64,000 bases of DNA from the NCBI RefSeq assembly GCF_051014685.1, contig NW_027479305.1, forward strand, positions 1 through 64,000. Reading direction: 5' to 3'. Shown in pieces: positions 50,641-61,511 of the stretch; within the stretch, counting starts at the first letter, position 1; the number at the start of each line of letters is the position of its first letter. The notes below the pieces were generated by a model that saw nothing but the letters and a program-made list of their open reading frames with translations, did not search any database and had not been told where the DNA came from. The position numbers and the translations under genes were made by a program. Source of the stretch: Ptiloglossa arizonensis. Lineage: Eukaryota; Arthropoda; Insecta; Hymenoptera; Colletidae.

Positions 50641-53200
50641 AGTTTCGCAAGCGTTTCTTACATCCAAACGGCCATATCTCGCGAACGGATTGACCAATCC
50701 GCATAATTTCTGTTGCATCTGAAAGTAGAAACTCGCCCGATTACAACGGTATGCGTACTTCTCCCATAGGCCGTTCTAGTCATTCGTTTCGAGCATCAGA
50801 ACTGCGAAAATTTTGAGTTTCTCAAGCGTTTCTTACCTCCAAACTGCCATATCTCGCGAACGGATTGAACAATCCGCAAAATTTCTGTTGCATCTGAAAG
50901 TAGAAACTCGCCCGATTACAACGGTAGGTGTAGTTTTCCCCTAGGCAGTTCTAGTTATTCGTTTCGAGCATCAGAACTGCGAAAATTTTGAGTGTCTCAA
51001 GCATTTCTTACCTCCAAACTGCCATATCTCGCGAACAGATAGACCAATCCGCAAAATTTCTGTTGCATCTGAAAGTAGAAACTCGCCCGATTACAACGGT
51101 ATGCGTACTTCTCCCCTAGGCCGTTCTAGTCATTCGTTTCGAGCATCAGAACTGCGAAAATTTTGAGTTTCTCAAGCGTTTCTTATTTCCAAACTGCCAT
51201 ATCTCGCAAACGGATTGATCAATCCGCAAAATTTCTGTTGCATCTGAAAGTAGAAACTCGCCCGATTACAACGGTATGCGTACTTCTCCCCTAGGCCGTT
51301 CTAGTCATTCGTTTCGAGCATCAGAACTGCGAAAATTTTGAGTTTCTCAAGCGTTTCTTACCTCCAAACTGCCATATCTCGCGAACGGATTGAACAATCC
51401 GCAAAATTTCTGTTGCATCTGAAAGTAGAAACTCGCCCGATTACAACGGTAGGTGTAGTTTTCCCCTAGGCAGTTCTAGTTATTCGTTTCGAGCATCAGA
51501 ACTGCGAAAATTTTGAGTGTCTCAAGCATTTCTTACATCCAAACGGCTATATCTCGCGAACGGATTGACCAATCCGCATAATTTCTGTTGCATCTGAAAG
51601 TAGAAACTCGCCCGATTACAACGGTATGCGTACTTCTCCCATAGGCCGTTCTAGTCATTCGTTTCGAGCATCAGAACTGCGAAAATTTTGAGTTTCTCAA
51701 GCGTTTCTTATCTCCAAACTGCCATATCTCGCGAACGGATTGATCAATCCGCAAAATTTCTGTTGCATCTGAAAATAGAAACACGCCCGATTACAACGGT
51801 ATGCGTACTTCTCCCATAGGCCGTTCTAGTTATTCGTTTCGAGCATCAGAACTGCGAAAATTTTGAGTTTCTCGAGCGTTTCTTACCTCCAAACTGCCAC
51901 ATCTCGCGAACGTATTGACCAATCCGCAAAATTTCCGTTGCATCTGAAAGTAGAAACTCGCCCGATTACAACGGTATGTGTAGTTTTCCCCTAGGCCGTT
52001 CCAGTTATTCGTTTCGAGCATCAGAAATGTGAAAATTTTGAGTTTCTCGAGCGTTTCTTACATCCAAACTGCCATATCTCGCGAACGGATTGACCAATCC
52101 GCAAAATTTCTGTTGTATTTGAAAGTAGAAACTCGCCCGATTACAAAGGTATGCGCACTTTTCCCCTAGGCCGTTCTAGTTATTCGTTTCGAGCATCAGA
52201 ACTGCGAAAATTTTGAGTTTCTCAAGCGTTTCTTACATACAAACGGCCATATCTCGCGAACGGATTGACCAATCCGCATAATTTCTGTTGCATCTGAAAG
52301 TAGAAACTCGCCCGATTACAACGGTATCCGCACTTTTCCCCTAGGCCGTTCTAGTTATTCGTTTCGAGCATCAGAACTGCGAAAATTTTGAGTTTCTCAA
52401 GCGTTTCTTATTTCCAAACTGCCATATCTCGCAAACGGATTGATCAATCCGCAAAATTTCTGTTGCATCTGAAAGTAGAAACTCGCCCGATTACAACGGT
52501 ATGCGTACTTCTCCCCTAGGCCGTTCTAGTCATTCGTTTCGAGCATCAGAACTGCGAAAATTTTGAGTTTCTCAAGCGTTTCTTACCTCCAAACTGCCAT
52601 ATCTCGCGAACGGATTGAACAATCCGCAAAATTTCTGTTGCATCTGAAAGTAGAAACTCGCCCGATTACAACGGTAGGTGTAGTTTTCCCCTAGGCAGTT
52701 CTAGTTATTCGTTTCGAGCATCAGAACTGCGAAAATTTTGAGTGTCTCAAGCATTTCTTACCTCCAAACTGCCATATCTCGCGAACAGATAGACCAATCC
52801 GCAAAATTTCTGTTGCATCTGAAAGTAGAAACTCGCCCGATTACAACGGTATGCGTACTTCTCCCCTAGGCCGTTCTAGTCATTCGTTTCGAGCATCAGA
52901 ACTGCGAAAATTTTGAGTTTCTCATGCGTTTCTTACCTCCAAACTGCCATATCTCGCGAACGGATTGACCAATCCGCAAAATTTCTGTTGCATCTGAGAG
53001 TAGAAACTCGCCCGATTACAACGGTATGTGTAGTTTTCCCCTAGGCCGTTCCAGTTATTCGTTTCGAGCATCAGAACTGCGAAAATTTTGAGTTTCTCAA
53101 GCGTTCCTTACCTCCAAACTGCCATATCTCGTGAACGGGTTGACCAATCCGCAAAATTTCTGTTCCATTTGAAAGTAGAAACTCACCCGATTACAACGGT
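50641..53200 (+). repeat. Mosaic segment with a long-range copy of 41.6-42.3 kb
   Basis: The GAGTGTCTCAAGCATTTC variant occurs three times (about 50991, 51516 and 52741), placing copies at 525 and 1,225 bp spacings. The CGCAAACGG monomers near 51206 and 52431 are 1,225 bp apart. Positions about 52050-52850 reproduce about 41550-42350 at an offset of exactly 10,500 bp (60 monomers) with at least eight shared rare variants. Differences between the two are scattered single bases, such as GAGTGTCTC against GAGTTTCTC. Confidence 0.8.
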
Positions 53201-55559
53201 ATGCGTACTTCTCCCCTAGGCCGTTCTAGTTATTCGTTTCGAGCATCAGAACTGCGAAAATTTTGAGTTTCTCAAGCGTTTCTTATTTCCAAACTGCCAT
53301 ATCTCGCGAACGGATTGATCAATCCGCAAAATTTCTGTTGCATCTGAAAGTAGAAACTCGCCCGATTACAACGGTATGCGTACTTCTCCCCTAGGCCGTT
53401 CTAGTCATTCGTTTCGAGCATCAGAACTGCGAAAATTTTGAGTTTCTCAAGCGTTTCTTACCTCCAAACTGCCATATCTCGCGAACGGATTGAACAATCC
53501 GCAAAATTTCTGTTGCATCTGAAAGTAGAAACTCGCCCGATTACAACGGTAGGTGTAGTTTTCCCCTAGGCCGTTCTAGTTATTCGTTTCGAGCATCAGA
53601 ACTGCGAAAATTTTGAGTTTCTCAAGCGTTTCTTACCTCCAAACTGCCACATCTCGCGAACGGATTGACCAATCCGCAAAATTTCTGTTGCATCTGAAAG
53701 TAGAAACTCGCCCGATTACAACGGTATGTGTACTTTTCCCCTAGGCCGTCCTAGTTATTCGTTTCGAGCATCAGAACTGCGAAAATTTTGAGTTTCTAAA
53801 GCGTTTCTTATCTCCAAACTGTCATATATCGCGAACGGATTGACCAATCCGCGTAATTTCTGTCGCATCCGAAAGTAGAAACTCGCCCGATTACAACGGT
53901 ATGCGTACTTCTCCCCTAGGCCGTTCTAGTCATTCGTTTCGAGCATCAGAACTGCGAAAATTTTGAGTTTCTCATGCGTTTCTTACCTCCAAACTGCCAT
54001 ATCTCGCGAACTGATTGACCAATCCGCAAAATTTCTGTTGCATCTGAAAGTAGAAACACGCCCGATTACAACGGTATGTGTAGTTTTCCCTTAGGCTGTT
54101 CCAGTTATTCGTTTCGAGCACCAGAAATGCGAAAATTTTGAGTTTCTCGAGCGTTTCTTACCTCCAAACTGCCATATCTCGCGAACGGATTGACCAATCC
54201 GCAAAATTTCTGTTGCATTTGAAAGTAGAAACTCGCCCGATTACAACGGTATGCGCACTTTTCCCCTAGGCCGTCCTAGTTATTCGTTTCGAGCATCAGA
54301 ACTGCGAAAATTTTGAGTTTCTCAAGCGTTTCTTACATCCAAACGGCCATATCTCGCGAACGGATTGACCAATCCGCATAATTTCTGTTGCATCTGAAAG
54401 TAGAAACTCGCCCGATTACAACGGTATGCGTACTTCTCCCATAGGCCGTTCTAGTCATTCGTTTCGAGCATCAGAACTGCGAAAATTTTGAGTTTCTCAA
54501 GCGTTTCTTATCTCCAAACTGCCATATCTCGCGAACGGATTGATCAATCCGCAAAATTTCTGTTGCATCTGAAAGTAGAAACTCGCCCGATTACAACGGT
54601 ATGCGTACTTCTCCCATAGGCCGTTCTAGTCATTCGTTTCGAGCATCAGAACTGCGAAAATTTTGAGTTTCTCAAGCGTTTCTTACTTCCAAACTGCCAT
54701 ATCTCGCGAACGGATCGACCAATCCTCAAAATTTCTGTTGCACCTGAAAGTAGAAACTCGCCCGATTACATCGGTATGCGTACTTTTCCCCTAGGCCGTT
54801 CTCGTTATTCGTTTCGAGCATCAGAAATGCGAAAATTTTGAGTTTCTCGAGCGTTTCTTACCTCCAAACTGCCACATCTCGCGAACGTATTGACCAATCC
54901 GCAAAATTTCTGTTGCATCTGAAAGTAGAAACTCGCCCGATTACAACGGTATGCGTACTTCTCCCCTAGGCCGTTCTAGTCATTCGTTTCGAGCATCAGA
55001 ACTGCGAAAATTTTGAGTTTCTCAAGCGTTTCTTACCTCCAAACTGCCATATCTCGCGAACGGATTGAACAATCCGCAAAATTTCTGTTGCATCTGAAAG
55101 TGGAAACTCGCCCGATAACAACGGTGGGTGTAGTTTTCCCCTAGGCCGTTCCAGTTATTCGTTTCGAGCATCAGAACTGCGAAAATTTTGAGTTTCTCAA
55201 GCGTTTCTAACCTCCAAACTGCCATATCTCGTGAACGGGTTGACCAATCCGCAAAATTTCTGTTGCATTTGAAAGTAGAAACTCACCCGATTACAACGGT
55301 ATGCGCACTTTTCCCCTAGGCCGTTCTAGTTATTCGTTTCGAGCATCAGAACTGCGAAAAATTTTGAGTTTCTCAAGCGTTTCTTACATCCAAACGGCCA
55401 TATCTCGCGAACGGATTGACCAATCCGCAAAATTTCTGTTGCATCTGAAAGTAGAAACTCGCCCGATTACAACGGTATGTGTAGTTTTCCCCTAGGCCGT
55501 TCCAGTTATTCGTTTCGAGCATCAGAAGTGCGAAAATTTTGAGTTTCTCAAGCGTTTCT
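53201..55559 (+). repeat. Array segment copied partly from 48.3-49.2 kb
   Basis: About 53745-54585 matches about 48320-49160 at an offset of 5,425 bp (31 monomers): GGCCGTCCTAG, GTTTCTAAAGCG, CTGTCATAT, GCGTAATTTC, CTCATGCG, CTTAGGCTGTTCC and CCCATAGG. From about 54690 the CAATCCTCAAAATTTC/TTGCACCTGAAAG monomer begins a stretch repeated at +5,602 bp (about 60290 onward). The first A5 insertion lies at 55357-55361. Confidence 0.8.
55357..55361 (+). repeat. A5 insertion variant, copy 1 of 4
   Basis: GCGAAAAATTTTGAG replaces the usual GCGAAAATTTTGAG, adding one base and shifting the phase of all later monomers. The same insertion, preceded by an ACTCACCCG class II monomer and followed by a CATCCAAACGG monomer, occurs at 56583-56587, 60959-60963 and 62535-62539. 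The four share flanking variants, so they are copies of one event. Confidence 0.9.
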
Positions 55560-58048
55560 TACCTCCAAACTGCCATATCTCGCGAATGGATTGACCAATC
55601 CGTGTAATTTCTGTTGCATCCGAAAGTAGAAACTCGCCCGATTACAAAGGTATGCGTACTTCTCCACTAGGCCGTTCTAGTCATTCGTTTCGAGCATCAG
55701 AACTGCGAAAATTTTGAGTTTCTCAAGCGTTTCTTACCTCCAAACTGCCATATCTCGCGAACGGATTGACCAATCCGCAAAATTTCTGTTGCATCTGAAA
55801 GTAGAAACTCGCCCGATTACAACGGTATGTGTAGTTTTCCCCTAGGCCGTTCCAGTTATTCGTTTCGAGCATCAGAAATGTGAAAATTTTGAGTTTCTCG
55901 AGCGTTTCTTACATCCAAACGGCCATATCTCGCGAACGGATTGACCAATCCGCATAATTTCTGTTGCATCTGAAAGTAGAAACTCGCCCGATTACAACGG
56001 TATGCGTACTTCTCCCATAGGCCGTTCTAGTCATTCGTTTCGAGCATCAGAACTGCGAAAATTTTGAGTTTCTCGAGCGTTTCTTACCTCCAAACTGCCA
56101 CATCTCGCGAACGTATTGACCAATCCGCAAAATTTCTGTTGCATCTGAAAGTAGAAACTCGCCCGATTACAACGGTATGCGTACTTCTCCCCTAGGCCGT
56201 CCTAGTCATTCGTTTCGAGCATCAGAACTGCGAAAATTTTGAGTTTCTCAAGCGTTTCTTTCCTCCAAACTGCCATATCTCGCGAACGGATTGAACAATC
56301 CGCAAAATTTCTGTTGCATCTGAAAGTGGAAACTCGCCCGATAACAACGGTGGGTGTAGTTTTCCCCTAGGCCGTTCCAGTTATTCGTTTCGAGCATCAG
56401 AACTGCGAAAATTTTGAGTTTCTCAAGCGTTTCTAACCTCCAAACTTCCATATCTCGTGAACGGGTTGACCAATCCGCAAAATTTCTGTTGCATTTGAAA
56501 GTAGAAACTCACCCGATTACAACGGTATGCGCACTTTTCCCCTAGGCCGTTCTAGTTATTCGTTTCGAGCATCAGAACTGCGAAAAATTTTGAGTTTCTC
56601 AAGCGTTTCTTACATCCAAACGGCCATATCTCGCGAACGGATTGACCAATCCGCAAAACTTCTGTTGCATCTGAAAGTAGAAACTCGCCCGATTACAACG
56701 GTATGTGTAGTTTTCCCCTAGGCCGTTCCAGTTATTCGTTTCGAGCATCAGAAATGCGAAAATTTTGAGTTTCTCGAGCGTTTCTTACCTCCAAACTGCC
56801 ATATCTCGCGAACGGATTGACCAATCCGCAAAATTTCTGTTGCATTTGAAAGTAGAAACTCTCCCGATTACAACGGTGTGCGCACTTTTCCCCTGGGCCG
56901 TCCAAGTTATTCGTTTCGAGCATCAGAACTGCGAAAATTTTGAGTTTCTAAAGCGTTTCTTATATCCAAACTGTCATATCTCGCGAACGGATTGATCAAT
57001 GCGCAAAATTTCTGTTGCATCTGAAAGTAGAAACTCGCCCGATTACAACGGTAGGTGTAGTTTTCCCCTAGGCCGTTCTAGTTATTCGTTTCGTGCATCA
57101 GAAGTGCGAAAATTTTGAGTTCCTCAAGCGTTTCTTACCTCCAAACTGCCATATCTCGCGAATGGATTGACCAATCCGTGTAATTTCTGTTGCATCCGAA
57201 AGTAGAAACTCGCCCGATTACAAAGGTATGCGTACTTCTCCACTAGGCTGTTCTAGTCATTCGTTTCGAGCATCAAAACTGCGAAAATTTTGAGTTTCTC
57301 AAGCGTTTCTTACCTCCAAACTGCCATATCTCGCGAACGGATTGACCAATCCGCAAAATTTCTGTGGCATCTGAAAGTAGAAACTCGCCCGATTACAACG
57401 GTATGTGTAGTTTTCCCCTAGGCCGTTCCAGTTATTCGTTTCGAGCATCAGAAATGTGAAAATTTTGAGTTTCTCGAGCGTTTCTTACATCCAAACGGCC
57501 ATATCTCGCGAACGGATTGACCAATCCGCATAATTTCTGTTGCATTTGAAAGTAGAAACTCGCCCGATTACAACGGTATGCGCACTTTTCCCCTAGGCCG
57601 TTCTAATTATTCGTTTCGAGCATCTGAACTGCGAAAATTTTGAGTTTCTCAAGCGTTTCGTATCTCCAAACTGCCATATATCGCGAACGGATTGATCAAT
57701 CCGCAAAATTTCTATTGCATCTGAAAGTAGAAACTCGCCCGATTACAACGGTAGGTGTAGTTTTCCCCTAGGCCGTTCTAGTTATTCGTTTCGTGCATCA
57801 GAAATGCGAAAATTTTGAGTTCCTCAAGCGTTTCTTACCTCCAAACTGCCATATCTCGCGAACGGATTGACCAATCCGTGTGATTTCTGTTGCATCCGAA
57901 AGTAGAAACTCGCCCGATTACAACGGTATGCGCACTTCTCCCCTAGGCCGTTCTAGTCATTCGTTTCGAGCATCAGAACTGCGAAAATTTTGAGTTTCTC
58001 GAGCGTTTCTTACCTCCAAACTGCCATATCTCGCGAACGGATTGACCA
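55560..58048 (+). repeat. Large duplication, copy 1 (partner 61512-64000)
   Basis: Matches the last 2.5 kb of the window at an offset of 5,952 bp (34 monomers plus two A5 insertion bases): GAATGGATTG, CCGTGTAATTTC, ACAAAGGTATG, TCCACTAGG, CGTATTGACC, GAAAGTGGAAAC with GATAACAACGG, GGTGGGTGTAG, TTTCTAACC, CTCGTGAACGGG, ACTCACCCG, AAAACTTCTGTTG, CAATGCGC, TCTGTGGCATC and CATCTGAACTG. Small differences include CTTTCCTCC against CTTACCTCC near 56259, GTTCTAATTATT near 57600 and CATCAAAACTG near 57269. Confidence 0.88.
55726..55900 (+). repeat. Representative monomer, haplotype class III
   Basis: A 175-bp unit of the third linked haplotype: TATGTGTAGTTTTCCCC at about positions 101-117 goes with TTCCAGTTATTCG, often followed by CAGAAATG instead of CAGAACTG. 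The first 100 bases match the array consensus. A related sub-class has TAGGTGTAG or TGGGTGTAG with TTCTAGTTATT. Confidence 0.88.
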
Positions 58049-58107
58049 ATCCGCAAAATTTCTGTTGCATTTGAAGGTAGAAACTCTCCCGATTACAACG
58101 GTATACG

Positions 58108-59150
58108 CACTTTTCCCCTAGGCCGTTCTAGTTATTCGTTTCGAGCATCAGAACTGCGAAAATTTTGAGTTTCTCAAGCGTTTCTTATCTCCAAACTGCC
58201 ATATCTCGCGAACGGATTGATCAATCCGCAAAATTTCTATTGCATTTGAAAGTAGAAACTCGCCCGATTACAACGGTAGGTGTAGTTTTCCCCTAGGCCG
58301 TTCTAGTTATTCGTTTCGAGCATCAGAAATTCGAAAATTTTGAGTTCCTCAAGCGTTTCTTATATCCAAACTGCCATATCTCGCGAACGGATTGACCAAT
58401 TCGCGTAATTTCTGTTGCATCCGAAAGTAGAAGCTCGCCCGATTACAACGGTATGCGTACTTCTCCCATAGGCCGTTCTAGTCATTCGTTTCGAGCATCA
58501 GAACTACGAAAATTTTGAGTTTCTCATGCGTTTCTTACTTCCAAACTGCCATATCTCGCGAACGGATTGACCAATCCGCAAAATTTCTGTTGCATCTGAA
58601 AGTAGAAACTCGCCCGATTACAACGGTATGCGCACTTTTCCCCTAGGCCGTTCTAGTTATTCGTTTCGAGCATCAGAACTGCGAAAATTTTGAGTTTCTC
58701 AAGCGTTTCTTATCTCCAAACTGCCATATCTCGCGAACGGATTGATCAATCCGCAAAATATCTATTGCATCTGAAAGTAGAAACTCGCCCGATTACAACG
58801 GTAGGTGTAGTTTTCCCCTAGGCCGTTCTAGTTATTCGTTTCGAGCATCAGAAATTCGAAAATTTTGAGTTCCTCAAGCGTTTCTTATATCCAAACTGCC
58901 ATATCTCGCGAACGGATTGACCAATTCGCGTAATTTCTGTTGCATCCGAAAGTAGAAGCTCGCCCGATTACAACGGTATGCGTACTTCTCCCCTAGGCCG
59001 TTCTAGTCATTCGTTTCGAGCATCAGAACTACGAAAATTTTGAGTTTCTCATGCGTTTCTTACTTCCAAACTGCCATATCTGGCGAACAGATTGACCAAT
59101 CCGCAAAATTTCTGTTGCATCTGAAAGTAGAAACTCGCCCGATTACAACG
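58108..59150 (+). repeat. 525-bp tandem duplication (3 monomers x 2)
   Basis: Two units start at about 58108 and 58633. Shared private variants are CAGAAATTCG (58326 and 58851), TTATATCC, AATTCGCG with GAAGCTCGCC, and CAGAACTACG (58500 and 59025) followed by CTCATGCG and CTTCC. Copies differ at CCCATAGG/CCCCTAGG, AAAATTTC/AAAATATC, CTCGCGAACGG/CTGGCGAACAG and GCATTTG/GCATCTG. This is the smallest multi-monomer duplication I find. Confidence 0.88.
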
Positions 59151-61511
59151 GTAGGTGTAGTTTTCCCCTAGGCCGTTCTAGTTATTCGTTTCGTGCATCA
59201 GAAATGCGAAAATTTTGAGTTCCTCAAGCGTTTCTTACCTCCAAACTGCCATATCTCGCGAACGGATTGACCAATCCGTGTAATTTCTGTTGCATCCGAA
59301 AGTAGAAACTCGCCCGATTACAACGGTATGCGTACTTCTCCCCTAGGCCGTTCTAGTCATTCTTTTCGAGCATCAGAACTGCGAAGATTTTGAGTTTCTC
59401 ATGCGTTTCTTACCTCCAAACTGCCATATCTCGCGAACGTATTGACCAATCCGCAAAATTTCTGTTGCATCTGAAAGTAGAAACTCTCCCGATTACAACG
59501 GTATGCGCACTTTTCCCCTGGGACGTCCTAGTTATTCGTTTCGAGCATCAGAACTGCGAAAATTTTGAGTTTCTAAAGCGTTTCTAACCTCCAAACTGCC
59601 ATATCTCGTGAACGGGTTGACCAATCCGCAAAATTTCTGTTGCATTTGAAAGTAGAAACTCACCCGATTACAACGGTATGTGTAGTTTTCCCCTAGGCCG
59701 TTCCAGTTATTCGTTTCGAGCATCAGAAATGCGAAAATTTTGAGTTTCTCGAGCGTTTCTTACCTCCAAACTGCCATATCTCGCGAACGGATTGACCAAT
59801 CCGCAAAATTTCTGTTGCATTTGAAAGTAGAAACTCTCCCGATTACAACGGTATGCGCACTTTTCCCCTGGGCCGTCCTAGTTATTCGTTTCGAGCATCA
59901 GAACTGCGAAAATTTTGAGTTTCTAAAGCGTTTCTTATCTCCAAACTGTCATATCTCGCGAACGGATTGATCAATCCGCAAAATTTCTGTTGCATCTGAA
60001 AGTAGAAACTCGCCCGATTACAACGGTACGTGTAGTTTTCCCCTAGGCCGTACTAGTTATTCGTTTCGTGCATCAGAAGTGCGAAAATTTTGAGTTCCTC
60101 AAGCGTTTCTTACCTCCAAACTGCCATATCTCGCGAACGGATTGACCAATCCGCAAAATTTCTGTTGCATCTGAAAGTAGAAACTCGCCCGATTACAACG
60201 GTATGTGTAGTTTTCCCCTAGGCCGTTCCAGTTATTCGTTTCGAGCATCAGAAATGCGAAAATTTTGAGTTTCTCGAGCGTTTCTTACCTCCAAACTGCC
60301 ATATCTCGCGAACGGATCGACCAATCCTCAAAATTTCTGTTGCACCTGAAAGTAGAAACTCGCCCGATTACATCGGTATGCGTACTTTTCCCCTAGGCCG
60401 TTCTTGTTATTCGTTTCGAGCATCAGAAATGCGAAAATTTTGAGTTTCTCGAGCGTTTCTTACCTCCAAACTGCCACATCTCGCGAACGTATTGACCAAT
60501 CCGCAAAATTTCTGTTGCATCTGAAAGTAGAAACTCGCCCGATTACAACGGTATGCGTACTTCTCCCCTAGGCCGTTCTAGTCATTCGTTTCGAGCATCA
60601 GAACTGCGAAAATTTTGAGTTTCTCAAGCGTTTCTTACCTCCAAACTGCCATATCTCGCGAACGGATTGAACAATCCGCAAAATTTCTGTTGCATCTGAA
60701 AGTGGAAACTCGCCCGATAACAACGGTGGGTGTAGTTTTCCCCTAGGCCGTTCCAGTTATTCGTTTCGAGCATCAGAACTGCGAAAATTTTGAGTTTCTC
60801 AAGCGTTTCTAACCTCCAAACTGCCATATCTCGTGAACGGGTTGACCAATCCGCAAAATTTCTGTTGCATTTGAAAGTAGAAACTCACCCGATTACAACG
60901 GTATGCGCACTTTTCCCCTAGGCCGTTCTAGTTATTCGTTTCGAGCATCAGAACTGCGAAAAATTTTGATTTTCTCAAGCGTTTCTTACATCCAAACGGC
61001 CATATCTCGCGAACGGATTGACCAATCCGCAAAATTTCTGTTGCATCTGAAAGTAGAAACTCGCCCGATTACAACGGTATGTGTAGTTTTCCCCTAGGCC
61101 GTTCCAGTTATTCGTTTCGAGCATCAGAAATGCGAAAATTTTGAGTTTCTCGAGCGTTTCTTACCTCCAAACTGCCATATCTCGCGAACGGATTGACCAA
61201 TCCGCAAAATTTCTGTTGCATTTGAAAGTAGAAACTCTCCCGATTACAACGGTATGCGCACTTTTCCCCTGGGCCGTCCTAGTTATTCGTTTCGAGCATC
61301 AGAACTGCGAAAATTTTTAGTTTCTAAAGCGTTTCTTATCTCCAAACTGTCATATCTCGCGAACGGATTGATCAATGCGCAAAATTTCTGTTGCATCTGA
61401 AAGTAGAAACTCGCCCGATTACAACGGTAGGTGTAGTATTCCCCTAGGCCGTTCTAGTTATTCGTTTCGTGCATCAGAAGTGCGAAAATTTTGAGTTCCT
61501 CAAGCGTTTCT
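59151..61511 (+). repeat. Mosaic segment leading to the terminal duplication
   Basis: It contains monomers with CTCTCCCG and CCCCTGGGCCGTCC followed by TTTCTAAAGCG with CTGTCATATC, repeated about every 9 monomers toward the end of the window. From about 60290 to 61.0 kb it matches 54.69-55.4 kb at 5,602 bp, including CAATCCTCAAAATTTC, TTGCACCTG, CGTATTGACC, GAAAGTGGAAAC and the A5 insertion. From about 60.9 kb it also matches 62.5 kb onward at about 1,576 bp. Confidence 0.78.
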
